In this document: in pieces, positions 1 to 7,962 of the stretch
How the letters are laid out: each line of letters begins with the position of its first letter
Numbering within the stretch: the stretch's first letter is position 1
Assembly: GCF_010548305.1 (NCBI RefSeq)
Contig: NZ_JAAGLV010000006.1
Span: 186,001 to 250,000 of the forward strand
Source of the DNA: Streptomyces sp. SID13031
GTDB lineage: Bacteria; Actinomycetota; Actinomycetes; Propionibacteriales; Kribbellaceae
Reading direction: 5' to 3'
DNA length: 64,000 nt
The notes under the pieces: generated by a model
The model's database searches: none
Told to the model about the DNA's origin: nothing
What the model saw: only the letters and a program-made list of their open reading frames with translations
Made by a program: the position numbers and the translations under genes

Positions 1-1678
1 CCTCGCCATCCTCGGCACCGGCCTGCTCACCGTCGACCTGTACGGCGCCCGCGCGCTCGGCCTGATCTCCCCCGAGACCGTCGACGGCCTCACCTACTTC
101 GGCCTGGCCGCAGCATTGGTTGCCGCGATCAACCTCTTGATGTCCCGCATCGCGCCCACCGTGGTCACGTACGGTGTCGCCGCCGTCATCATCGGCCAGT
201 TCCCGCTGCCCTTCCTCCTGGCCGACCACCTCGACCTGGCACCCTTCCTGCTCAGCCTGCTCGCCCAGGTCGCGATCACCCTGTACTGGTCGGCGCTGGG
301 CACCAAGATCGTCCGCGTCACCGGCGCCATCTGCTCCGCCGTCGTCTTCTGGGCCCTGATGATCACCGGCTGCGTTCGCGTCTGCCTGAGCCTGGTCGCA
401 CACCACTCGCCTGGCATCCGCCCAGATCTCCAAGACCTCTTCGACGGCTCCGCGACAGCGCTCTCTCCCGTCCTCGCCACCACCGGCGCCACCTGCTTCG
501 CCGCACTCGTCGGCGTCTTCCTCCTCCGCAAGATCGCGCTCCCCCGAGCTCTCCCGCCCGCCCTCGGCGAATCCGCCTGTACGGCGGCTGCCGCGCTCGC
601 GCTGGCGCTGTGTCTCCCGCAAATCCCCACCGCCGGCCGGTGGCTGGACACCGGCCTCGCCACCGCTCTCGCGTTGACGGTTCTCCTGGTGGCCAAGCGG
701 ACCGGCGTACCGGCTGCTGTGTTGTCGACCGCGACCGCAGTTGTTGCCTCAGTCAACCTTTTGCTCTACTTCAGCCTCACCGACCTCGTGCAGCTCGGCC
801 TGATGTCCGCGATCGTGGCGGCGCTGGCGCTCGTCGCCGTCTGGCGCAAGCGGCTGCGGCCGCCGGCCGCCGCGATCACCGCAAGCTTCGCGGCCCAACT
901 CGCGATCGTGCTGGTCACCTATGACGGGCTCTTCGACCTGTGGACCGGCGCGATCACGCTAGCCGTGACCGGTGCCCTTTCGATCGCCGCTGCCTGCCTG
1001 GTCACCGAGCTGCCCAGCGACGGGCCGCTGGGCAGCTCGCCACTCGAACGCGCTCTCTTGTGGCCCGCGCTCAGCGCGATCACCATCGCCGAGCTGATTG
1101 CCATCCTCGACTCCAGCGCGACGCTCACCGGCATCGTGCTCACCGTCGCCGCGGCCCCCTTGGTTGCCTACGGCATGCGACCCGCGCGCCGCCAAGCGCT
1201 GCTGCTGGCCGGCCTCCTGCTCATCTTCGCCAACACCGCCTTCGTCCTCGGCGCGGGCGCCACCACCGTCGAGTGGTTCACGGTGCCACCCGCCGTCGTA
1301 ATGCTCGCCATCGGCCTCTACGGCTGGCGCAACCAGCCCAGCTGGACCTACCTCGGCCCCGGCCTGCTCCTCGGCCTGGTCCCCTCAGCACTAATTGCCA
1401 ACAGCAACTACGACTACCTCCGCACCACCTTCGTAGTGGCCGCCGCCCTGGCGATCATCCTGATCGGCACCCGCCAGTCCCTCCAGGCGCCCTTCGTCAT
1501 CGGCGCCACCGTCCTCCTCAAGATCGCCCTCTGGCAATTCCTGGAGGTAGCCCCGCTGATCCCTCGCTGGATCACCCTCGCCACCGCAGGCCTGGTCCTC
1601 CTCACCGTCGGCGCCACCTACGAACGCCGCCTGCAAAACGCCAAACAAGCCGCCCGCTGGCTGACCGCCCTGCGCTGA
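1..1678 (+). CDS. Polytopic membrane protein, 5' end outside window
   Basis: The reading frame is open from base 2 to the stop at 1676-1678, so the gene starts left of the window and only its C-terminal part (about 558 residues) is seen. It is almost entirely hydrophobic, with well over ten probable membrane helices separated by short charged loops, and ends in a short basic tail (YERRLQNAKQAARWLTAL). It resembles the large actinobacterial membrane proteins annotated as SCO7613 C-terminal domain proteins. That assignment is from general appearance only. No enzymatic motif is visible. The gene is followed by an 89-bp gap and a same-strand gene. Confidence 0.75.
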   Translation, partial: LAILGTGLLTVDLYGARALGLISPETVDGLTYFGLAAALVAAINLLMSRIAPTVVTYGVAAVIIGQFPLPFLLADHLDLAPFLLSLLAQVAITLYWSALGTKIVRVTGAICSAVVFWALMITGCVRVCLSLVAHHSPGIRPDLQDLFDGSATALSPVLATTGATCFAALVGVFLLRKIALPRALPPALGESACTAAAALALALCLPQIPTAGRWLDTGLATALALTVLLVAKRTGVPAAVLSTATAVVASVNLLLYFSLTDLVQLGLMSAIVAALALVAVWRKRLRPPAAAITASFAAQLAIVLVTYDGLFDLWTGAITLAVTGALSIAAACLVTELPSDGPLGSSPLERALLWPALSAITIAELIAILDSSATLTGIVLTVAAAPLVAYGMRPARRQALLLAGLLLIFANTAFVLGAGATTVEWFTVPPAVVMLAIGLYGWRNQPSWTYLGPGLLLGLVPSALIANSNYDYLRTTFVVAAALAIILIGTRQSLQAPFVIGATVLLKIALWQFLEVAPLIPRWITLATAGLVLLTVGATYERRLQNAKQAARWLTALR

Positions 1679-1704
1679 ACCATTGCTGCGACCGACGGTC
1701 GCCC

Positions 1705-1733
1705 TTCCGCCGTGCGATGAGCGTCCGCATAAT
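1705..1733 (+). promoter_or_regulatory. Possible promoter for the PfkB-like gene
   Basis: CATAAT at 1728-1733 is a good -10 match, 17 bp downstream of a poor -35 (TTCCGC). A start of transcription near 1740 would leave a short leader before the ATG at 1768 and would exclude the upstream in-frame ATGs at 1717 and 1732. Weak evidence. Confidence 0.3.
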
Positions 1734-1767
1734 GACCAATGCGACGACATGCCGACCCGGGGGCCGA

Positions 1768-3297
1768 ATGACGAATCTCAGTGCCAAGGAGCGAGCTGAC
1801 GCGCTCCTGCTGGCCAATCTGCTCGAGAAGCTGCGGACCCACGACGGTCTGACCGTCGACCGCTTGAACGCAGGCCGGAAGACCCACGCGGCCCCTCTTC
1901 TCGGACTGGCCGCCACCCGGCGATTCGCGATCGTCCACGAGATGGAGCCGCCCGCGGCCGCACTCGAGCTCATCATCCACTGCGTCCGCGACGACATGTC
2001 CGGCCGCCAGCAGATCGTCGCGGACGCCACCCTCGCACTGGGATTGCACACCGAGGCCTATGCACGCGCCGGGGTGGACGACCGGATCGTCCGCTCGCTC
2101 TATCACGGTTCCCTGGGTACGCGTCGCGAGATGCTGCTCAAGTACTGGGCTCAGCTCCATCAGGCGCTCGGCGTGCCGCACGACGATCCGCCGAGTGACC
2201 GCGCCTTGCGTGGCACCACAGAGCCCGCCGTACTACGTGAGCTGGCCAACCAACTGATCCGGCGCAACGTCTACTCGGCCGGATCCAAGGCCGTGCTGCC
2301 GGCCGCCGATGGCGCCACTCCGGACACTCAACGACCGCAAGGCCGGGTGGTCGTCGTCGGCGGCGCGGTGATGGACGCCACCTTCCGGACCAAGACGCTG
2401 CCCGTGCCGGAGACCTCGAGCGAAGCGTATGGATTCGATCTCTCACCCGGCGGCAAAGGCCTCAGCCAGGCCGTCGCCGCGGCCCGGCTGGGGCTTCAGG
2501 TATCCCTCGTCGCAGCGATCGCCGACGATCACTTCGGCGACGAGATCGTCGAGTACCTGGAGGACGAGGGCGTCGACACGGGGCTGATCAAGCGCGTGAC
2601 CGGGAAGAAGACGCCCTTCACCGGCATCTTCGAGATGGAGCTGGGCGACAGCATCGCGGTCAACTGGCGAAACCAGGCGGCAGTCCAGATCACCGAGGAG
2701 GACGTCGAGGACCGGCAGCGCGAACTGGCGGCCTGCGATGTCTTGCTGGTCACCTTCGAGGTACCGCGGGAAACGATGCAGCGCACGCTCGCCCTGGTCC
2801 ATCAGGACCCGGCCAACCGGCCGCTCGTGATGGTCACCCCGGGCCAGCCGTACGTCGACGAACGCATCTCCCGCGACACCTTCTCGCGGATCGACTATCT
2901 GGTCGCGCATCCCTGGGAGCTCGGCCACTTCACCTCGCAGGGCCGCGGGCCGTTCGATCCCGACCCGGTCGCCAGGAACCTGCTCGCCATCGGCGTCGAG
3001 ACGCTCTGCATGCTCGTCAACGGTGGCTGCACGGTGTACTCCGGCACGGCGCACGACGTTCTCAGCGTGCCGACGATCCCCTCGATCTACAAGGAGTCCT
3101 CGGCTGCCCGAGATGCCTTCTGCGCCGCCCTCGCCGCAAAACTGATCGACAACGAGCGGGTGTTCTCCGCCGACGTCGCCCTGTGGGCCGCCGCGGCAAT
3201 GACCTGCGCGACGGCCGACTTCCCCCTGACGAACTCGATGCCCGACCGCGCCCGCGTCGACGCCCTGCTCAGCCGCTCCCTGTTCGGCAGGGGGTAG
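1768..3297 (+). CDS. PfkB-like carbohydrate kinase with extra N-terminal helical domain
   Basis: This 509-residue protein has two parts. Residues 1 to about 190 form a helical domain I do not recognise. Residues from about 195 to the end are a PfkB/ribokinase fold with the N-terminal GG box (RVVVVGGAVMD) and the substrate motif GGKGLSQAVAAARLG near residue 228. The PfkB signature near the C-terminus, normally D-T-x-G-A-G-D, reads ESSAARDAF. The catalytic Asp is kept (about residue 449), but the glycines that form the anion hole are replaced. A kinase activity is therefore doubtful, and a nucleotide or sugar sensor is equally possible. In-frame ATGs at 1717 and 1732 are alternative starts. The gene meets the next one tail to tail with 13 bp between. 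Confidence 0.8.
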   Translation: MTNLSAKERADALLLANLLEKLRTHDGLTVDRLNAGRKTHAAPLLGLAATRRFAIVHEMEPPAAALELIIHCVRDDMSGRQQIVADATLALGLHTEAYARAGVDDRIVRSLYHGSLGTRREMLLKYWAQLHQALGVPHDDPPSDRALRGTTEPAVLRELANQLIRRNVYSAGSKAVLPAADGATPDTQRPQGRVVVVGGAVMDATFRTKTLPVPETSSEAYGFDLSPGGKGLSQAVAAARLGLQVSLVAAIADDHFGDEIVEYLEDEGVDTGLIKRVTGKKTPFTGIFEMELGDSIAVNWRNQAAVQITEEDVEDRQRELAACDVLLVTFEVPRETMQRTLALVHQDPANRPLVMVTPGQPYVDERISRDTFSRIDYLVAHPWELGHFTSQGRGPFDPDPVARNLLAIGVETLCMLVNGGCTVYSGTAHDVLSVPTIPSIYKESSAARDAFCAALAAKLIDNERVFSADVALWAAAAMTCATADFPLTNSMPDRARVDALLSRSLFGRG

Positions 3298-3310
3298 CAG
3301 CGCGCTCAGC

Positions 3311-4252
3311 TCAGCGGCGGAGTCTGCGGCGCAGCTCGTCCGCGACGGGCTCGGTCTCACGGCGCACCCGGCAGCAGTAGATCACCGAGTCCAGCAGCTT
3401 CGCCCGGCTCTGCTCGAAGGTGCCCGGAAACTTCGCCCGCAATTCGTTCAGATTCGCCCCGCCGAACTGGGTCCGGAGCTGACGTGGGCTGGCGTAGATA
3501 CCGTCGACATAAAGGTAGGGACGCGGCTCGATGGACATCCAGGGATGCCAGTTGGCGGCCCGGTAACTGGCCCCGACGAAACCCAGGTTGGGATCGACGG
3601 CCGTGGTCAGCAATTCGACCGCAGGATACTCCCGGCGGATCACCTGCCGGACCTTGCCGAGTAGGTAGGAAATCGCATTCACCGGCGCTACGTTGAACGA
3701 GTAGACGCGGGAGACGTCCCAGACCGCCGACCGCGGTAGGTCGAATTGGGTGTGGATCTGCCGGCCGACCCGGAGCCACTCCAGCGGCGAGACACTGCAC
3801 AGCGTCACCGGCCGCCGGGTCACCGGATCGATCAGCGCGAAGTTGATCGATCCCGCCCGGGCGCTGCGCAGATAGTGCAGGTTGCTGAAGATCGCGTTCG
3901 CCTGGAGGCTGCCCAGCTGGACGAAACGCAGATCCGGCAACGGGTACTGGTTGGTCGGGATCAGGTCGCGGATCCGCTCGTGGTCGGACACCAGCCGGGC
4001 GGCGTTCCGCTCCATCTCCGCACGGATCTGGCCTCTTGTCACGGTCCCGCTATGCAGGGCCACCCGGGGCAGATGCAACAAGGTCCGGACCGTCAGCGCG
4101 CGCGACTCCACGGCGAAGCGGTACAGGGTCTGCCGGCGCAGCTCGGTGAAAGCAGAGTCATCCTGACGGCAATCGGCCAGCGAGAACCGAGCCGGGTGGT
4201 GGGGGGTCGGGACTCGTGCGGAAACCGCCTTGCCGGCGGCGCTCGTTACCAC
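3311..4252 (-). CDS. GNAT-like protein resembling DruA (DUF4338) / Mom
   Basis: This 313-residue protein begins at GTG 4252 without a clear ribosome site. Its middle (roughly residues 120-265) contains HYLRSARAGSINFALID, then W-x-VSRVYSF, a P-x-N-x-x-SYLLGKV segment, YPAVELLTTAVDPNLGF and the block VGASYRAANWHPW. This order of motifs (an SR-x-x strand, a helix, an LL-T-x-VD strand, then G-x-SY-x-AANW) recalls DUF4338/DruA of the Druantia defence system and the phage Mom-type acetyltransferases, both GNAT-related. The similarity is remote and judged by eye. No defence helicase or transposase lies beside it. Its divergent region carries a tandem palindrome. A stand-alone accessory GNAT is the cautious reading. 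Confidence 0.6.
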   Translation of the reverse strand: MVTSAAGKAVSARVPTPHHPARFSLADCRQDDSAFTELRRQTLYRFAVESRALTVRTLLHLPRVALHSGTVTRGQIRAEMERNAARLVSDHERIRDLIPTNQYPLPDLRFVQLGSLQANAIFSNLHYLRSARAGSINFALIDPVTRRPVTLCSVSPLEWLRVGRQIHTQFDLPRSAVWDVSRVYSFNVAPVNAISYLLGKVRQVIRREYPAVELLTTAVDPNLGFVGASYRAANWHPWMSIEPRPYLYVDGIYASPRQLRTQFGGANLNELRAKFPGTFEQSRAKLLDSVIYCCRVRRETEPVADELRRRLRR

Positions 4253-4344
4253 TCGAGAATGCTAGCGGAAAGTTGCCTCGACACCGCAAATTCGGCCCGC
4301 GCCGCAACGAGTTCGCCGCTGGAAGGCGTTCTGGTGACAGTTTC

Positions 4345-4377
4345 TGCCAATTGGCAGGAACTGCCTGCCAACTGGCG
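4345..4377. promoter_or_regulatory. Tandem palindromic operator-like sites
   Basis: TGCCAATTGGCA at 4345-4356 is a perfect 12-bp palindrome. TGCCAACTGGCG at 4366-4377 repeats it with two changes. The centres are 21 bp apart, two turns of the helix, as expected for cooperative binding on one face. It lies in the 341-bp gap between the leftward DruA-like gene and the rightward small membrane gene and could control either. The cognate regulator is unknown. Confidence 0.45.
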
Positions 4378-4467
4378 GGGCGGCAGCAGGCCGGGAGCCG
4401 CCAAAAGCCGCCGCACGATCACCAAGTCGGCGTCATCCACGCATTTGTCATGACCAACACTGCCGGA

Positions 4468-4498
4468 TTGACAACCTTTTGTCGTGGCCTTCACTAAT
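4468..4498 (+). promoter_or_regulatory. Possible promoter for the small membrane protein
   Basis: TTGACA at 4468-4473 is a consensus -35. The best -10-like hexamer is ACTAAT at 4493-4498, with a long 19-bp spacer. The surrounding stretch is unusually AT-rich for this window. The leader to the ATG at 4594 would be about 90 bases. Confidence 0.25.
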
Positions 4499-4593
4499 AG
4501 TGAGGGAACAGCACCACGGATCGCCCCAATCTAACCCACTGAGGGCGAAAATCAACCGCTCGACAGGAAGTGAAACAAGAGAAGAGGAATGCC

Positions 4594-4749
4594 ATGCCTC
4601 ACAACGAGTTCATCGTATCCGTCGTCGTCCTGGCCTCCGCGGTACTCCTGATCTCCTTCTGGAAGCAGATTCTCTTCATTCTCCTCTTCGGGGTAATCAT
4701 GGTGTTCTGCTTCGGTGTCTACAACGTCGCATCGGCGGTCCACGGCTGA
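4594..4749 (+). CDS. Small two-helix membrane protein, 51 residues
   Basis: ATG at 4594 follows a strong ribosome site (GAAGAGGA, 4 bases upstream) and the frame ends at TGA 4747-4749. The product starts MPHNEFIVSVVVLASAVLLI and has two hydrophobic segments, about residues 6-21 and 25-47, with a Lys-Gln turn between them (SFWKQIL) and a short polar tail. It is bracketed by a promoter-like region upstream and a clear terminator downstream, so it looks like a single-gene transcript. Function unknown. A membrane-anchored regulator, a stress peptide or a type I toxin-like peptide are all possible. The alternative ATG at 4589 is in another frame and gives a Ser-rich, non-membrane product. Confidence 0.65.
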   Translation: MPHNEFIVSVVVLASAVLLISFWKQILFILLFGVIMVFCFGVYNVASAVHG

Positions 4750-4775
4750 CCCGGCCCCCGACCGCACCGCCCACG

Positions 4776-4808
4776 ACCCGCCCGGACCATCACCGGGCGG
4801 GTTCTTTT
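4776..4808 (+). terminator. Intrinsic terminator after the small membrane protein
   Basis: A perfect 10-bp stem, ACCCGCCCGG (4776-4785) with CCGGGCGGGT (4793-4802) and a 7-base loop, is followed by TTCTTTT. It stops only 16 bp before the amidase start, so the amidase must be transcribed by read-through or from a promoter overlapping the hairpin. Confidence 0.8.
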
Positions 4809-4823
4809 CGTAGGCTCGACAGG

Positions 4824-6218
4824 ATGAGTGACGATGCCGCCGATCTCAGCCTGGTCGAGGTGCTCCAGCTACTGGAGCGCCGCAAGCTGTCCGCGCGCGA
4901 ACTCGTCCTGGACTGTCTGCACCGGATCGAGCTGACCGAGCCGACGCTGCGGGCCTTCGTCACCCTGACCCAAGACCTCGCCCTGGACGCGGCGGTGCGG
5001 GCGGACGAGGCGCGGGCAGCCGGTGCCGAGGTCGGCCCGCTCGCCGGCGTACCGGTCGTCATGAAGGACGTCTTCCTGACGCGAGGCGTGCTGACCACCG
5101 CCGGCAGCCGGATTCTGGCGAAGTACATCCCGACCGAGGACGCCGCCGTCTGGGAGCGGCTCGCCGGCGCGGGCGCGGGGCTGCTGGGCAAGTCGACCAC
5201 TCACGAGTTCGCCTACGGGACCGCGTCTCCGCCGACTGCCAACCCTTGGGACATCACCCGGACTCCCGGCGGTTCGTCGGGCGGCTCGGCGGCTGCCCTC
5301 GCGGGCCGGATGGCACCGATCGCGACGGGCACCGACACCGGTGGATCGCTGCGGATCCCGGCCTCCGCTTGTGGCGTGTGCACCTTGCGCAGCGCCCGCG
5401 GCCGGATCTCGCGCTACGGCGCCATCCCGCTCAGCCCGTCGTTCGATGTCGCGGGTCCGATGGCCCGCAGGATGCGCGACCTCACGGTGCTGCTGCGCGT
5501 TCTGGCCGGCTACGATCCGCGCGACCCTGGCAGTCGCGACGAGCCCGTACCGCGGTACCCGGACAAGGCACCGAGAGACATCCGTGGGATCCGGATCGGA
5601 CTTCCGCTGGAGATGTCCTGGCGGAAGGTCGACGACCGGATCGCGAAGGTCTGCCAGCAGGCGCTCGGCATCCTGGTCGATCGCGGCGCCGAGCTCGTGG
5701 AGATCGCGGCACCGGCGAACGCGGCCGTAGTACTGGCGAAGAACCTCGGTGTCTTCGACACGATCAACGAGACCGAGGCGCACCAGATCCACGATCTGCT
5801 CGTGCCACACAGCCACCTCTACACCCCACAGGTGCGCGAGCGGGTCCGGAAGGGCGAAGCCATCAGCCGCGAACGCTACGAAGAGGCGCTGCTGCTCCGC
5901 GACGACTGGTCGCGGCGCTGGCGACGACTGATGGTCAAGCACCGGCTGGACGCGATCGCGCACCCGACGATCGACGCGCCGCCGCCGCTGATCGATCCGA
6001 GCCTTCCGCCCAAGGGGCCACGGATCCGCCTGTCGGTGCCCTGGTCCATCGCGGACTTCCCGGCACTGAGCGTGCCGGCCGGCTTCGACGACCGCGGCCT
6101 CCCCGTCGGGCTGTCGCTGGCAGGCCTCCCCGAACGCGAGGCGGAGCTGCTGGGCCTTGGGATTCTGATCGACGAGGAGCTGCAATTGTGGCGCCATGGG
6201 CCGCCCACCGGGCCCTAG
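4824..6218 (+). CDS. Amidase signature family amidohydrolase
   Basis: This 464-residue protein is a full-length amidase-signature enzyme. The Ser-cisSer-Lys triad is visible: Lys81 in PVVMKDVF, Ser151 in the TPGGSSGGS glycine-serine loop and Ser175 in GTDTGGSLR, with the usual 24-residue spacing between the two serines. Such enzymes hydrolyse carboxamides to acid and ammonia in the cytosol. No GatB or GatC partner is nearby, so this is probably a catabolic amidase and not tRNA amidotransferase subunit A; the natural substrate cannot be read from the sequence. ATG 4824 follows CAGG and lies just after the terminator hairpin. Its stop is 1 bp from the stop of the convergent siderophore synthetase gene. 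Confidence 0.88.
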   Translation: MSDDAADLSLVEVLQLLERRKLSARELVLDCLHRIELTEPTLRAFVTLTQDLALDAAVRADEARAAGAEVGPLAGVPVVMKDVFLTRGVLTTAGSRILAKYIPTEDAAVWERLAGAGAGLLGKSTTHEFAYGTASPPTANPWDITRTPGGSSGGSAAALAGRMAPIATGTDTGGSLRIPASACGVCTLRSARGRISRYGAIPLSPSFDVAGPMARRMRDLTVLLRVLAGYDPRDPGSRDEPVPRYPDKAPRDIRGIRIGLPLEMSWRKVDDRIAKVCQQALGILVDRGAELVEIAAPANAAVVLAKNLGVFDTINETEAHQIHDLLVPHSHLYTPQVRERVRKGEAISRERYEEALLLRDDWSRRWRRLMVKHRLDAIAHPTIDAPPPLIDPSLPPKGPRIRLSVPWSIADFPALSVPAGFDDRGLPVGLSLAGLPEREAELLGLGILIDEELQLWRHGPPTGP

Positions 6219-6219
6219 T

Positions 6220-7962
6220 TCACCACTTCCTGGTGGGCGGGATGGACCGGACTGTGTATAGGGGATTCGGCATCCGGCCGGTGACGGGGATGGGCGGACG
6301 GGTGTCGAGGTCGGCGTAGCCGAGGGTCAAGCGGTAGCCGTTCAAGGGATAGCGGGCGAAGGTCTCGCCCAGCAGGTCGGTGGCGGCGAGTCGGTCCGCG
6401 TGTTCGGGGTACTCGTCCGCGTACGCCTCGAGTTCGCCACGAAGGGTGCCCCAGAAGATGTCCGGCGACAGGAGTTCCGCGGCCGCGAGGACGTCTGCCA
6501 AGGGGTTGAGGACGCCGAGGAAGAGGGCGTCTACGAGGTATTGGCGGAGGATGTGCCAGGGCTTGCGTGGGAGGACTCGGGCGTGGGAGTCGGGTTCTGG
6601 GCCGCGGGCCGGGATGGGGGTGGTGGAGATGTTGACGTCGTCGATCAGGTCTTTGATGACCAGGCGGGACGGTCGGCCTTCGGGGGTGCAGATGATGGAG
6701 AGGTTTTCGCCGTGCGGGTTCACGGTGATGCCGTAGTGGTGCATCAGGTGGAGAAGGGGGCGGATGAGGGTGGAGATCAGGTCGGCTAGCCAGGTGGTGG
6801 CGTCTGTGTTGGAGGCGGCGATCAGGGCTGCCACCAAAGGGGCGCCAGAGGTGTCTCTATGCAGTATGGCGGCCAGTGGCCATGCCGTCTCGGCTGGCTG
6901 CAGGCGTGGGGTCAGCGGGTCTCGCCAGATGCAGCCGAGAGTCTCCGTCCACTGGTACGGGACTCCGTCGGACAGCTGTGGATGGCGGACGGTCACCGAC
7001 GCGACCTCGCCGAGCAGCTCGGTCCCCAGCCGGTTGAAGAGCTCGTCGCGGTACCAGATGCCGCGCAGCCATTGGGTGACCATCGGTGCCGCCAGCGAGC
7101 AGTGCGGCGGGATGCCCCGGTAGACAGAGGTGTTCAGGATCTTCAGCGGCAGCTTCACCTGATATCGCTGCGACTGGGACACGTTCACCATCGTGCGGAT
7201 CGACTGGGTCGGCCGGTAGTCGTCAGGCCCCTCCCCCAGCTCCACGATCTCGCCAGTGGCCAGCTCACGGGCCCACTGCGTCCGTACTACGTGGTCGAGC
7301 TGCCACGGATGACAAGGGAGCCACACGTACGAGTCCGGGTCGACCAGCTTGGCGCGGAAGGCGTCCAGAGCGGCCGGGTCCAACTCCTGGCCGACCACGG
7401 CATGCTCGGACAGCTCCGGGGTTCCGCGGAACTCGGCGAGCCCGCGTCGTACGGCGAGCCAGACCAGGCGGACCGGAGTACGGGCTTCTGGGGTGTAGCG
7501 GAGGCTGTCGGCGGCGGAGAAGCCGAGGCGTCCCTTGTTAGCCACTAGGAGAGGGTGGCCGGTGAGGTGGCCTTCCAAGCCTGTGTGGTCCAGGCCGATC
7601 AGCTCTGCGTTGGGGACAGCGGTAGAGGCGAGACGTACGTCGGCAGCGAGTGTGCTCGAGAGCTCTGCCACGTAGCCGGCCACTGTGGATCCGGAGATCC
7701 CTAGCGCTTCAGCAGCGTCCACCAGGAACTGCACAGGGTCGGTGGCCTCCTCGCTCTCGTCGTTGCCGAGGATGCCGGCCGCAGTACGGCGTACGGAGCC
7801 GGGGACCACTCGATAGCTACCGAAGCCGCCGCGGGTCGAGGAGAAGGTGTAGGTCGCTGTGCCGAACGACAGGCGATCGCCATCGGGCTGCAGGAGGTCT
7901 TCGGTGCAGAGCTGCGAGATCAGTTTGGCCAGTAGCTCCGAGGAGCTCTCGGTCCAGCTCAT
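6220..7962 (-). CDS. IucA/IucC family NRPS-independent siderophore synthetase (second of two)
   Basis: This 580-residue protein ligates a carboxylic acid to an amine or hydroxylamine through an acyl-adenylate. Landmarks are the nucleotide-binding LPCHPWQ, the block KILNTSVYRGIPP, and the active-site segment NPHGENLSI followed by VIKDLIDDVNIS. The C-terminal part carries the FhuF-like region usual in the family. It is the last gene of the operon; its ATG overlaps the hydroxylase stop by 4 bp (ATGA). Its HGEN/KDL signature differs from the HQQN/RDN signature of the other synthetase in the operon, so the two probably perform different condensations, as IucA and IucC do in aerobactin synthesis. 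Confidence 0.9.
   Translation of the reverse strand: MSWTESSSELLAKLISQLCTEDLLQPDGDRLSFGTATYTFSSTRGGFGSYRVVPGSVRRTAAGILGNDESEEATDPVQFLVDAAEALGISGSTVAGYVAELSSTLAADVRLASTAVPNAELIGLDHTGLEGHLTGHPLLVANKGRLGFSAADSLRYTPEARTPVRLVWLAVRRGLAEFRGTPELSEHAVVGQELDPAALDAFRAKLVDPDSYVWLPCHPWQLDHVVRTQWARELATGEIVELGEGPDDYRPTQSIRTMVNVSQSQRYQVKLPLKILNTSVYRGIPPHCSLAAPMVTQWLRGIWYRDELFNRLGTELLGEVASVTVRHPQLSDGVPYQWTETLGCIWRDPLTPRLQPAETAWPLAAILHRDTSGAPLVAALIAASNTDATTWLADLISTLIRPLLHLMHHYGITVNPHGENLSIICTPEGRPSRLVIKDLIDDVNISTTPIPARGPEPDSHARVLPRKPWHILRQYLVDALFLGVLNPLADVLAAAELLSPDIFWGTLRGELEAYADEYPEHADRLAATDLLGETFARYPLNGYRLTLGYADLDTRPPIPVTGRMPNPLYTVRSIPPTRKW

Noticed and set aside
940-1767. N-terminal extension of the PfkB-like frame into the upstream gene
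   Set aside because: The extension reads an alternative frame of the membrane-protein gene and is His/Arg/Pro-rich; the promoter-like CATAAT lies after it.
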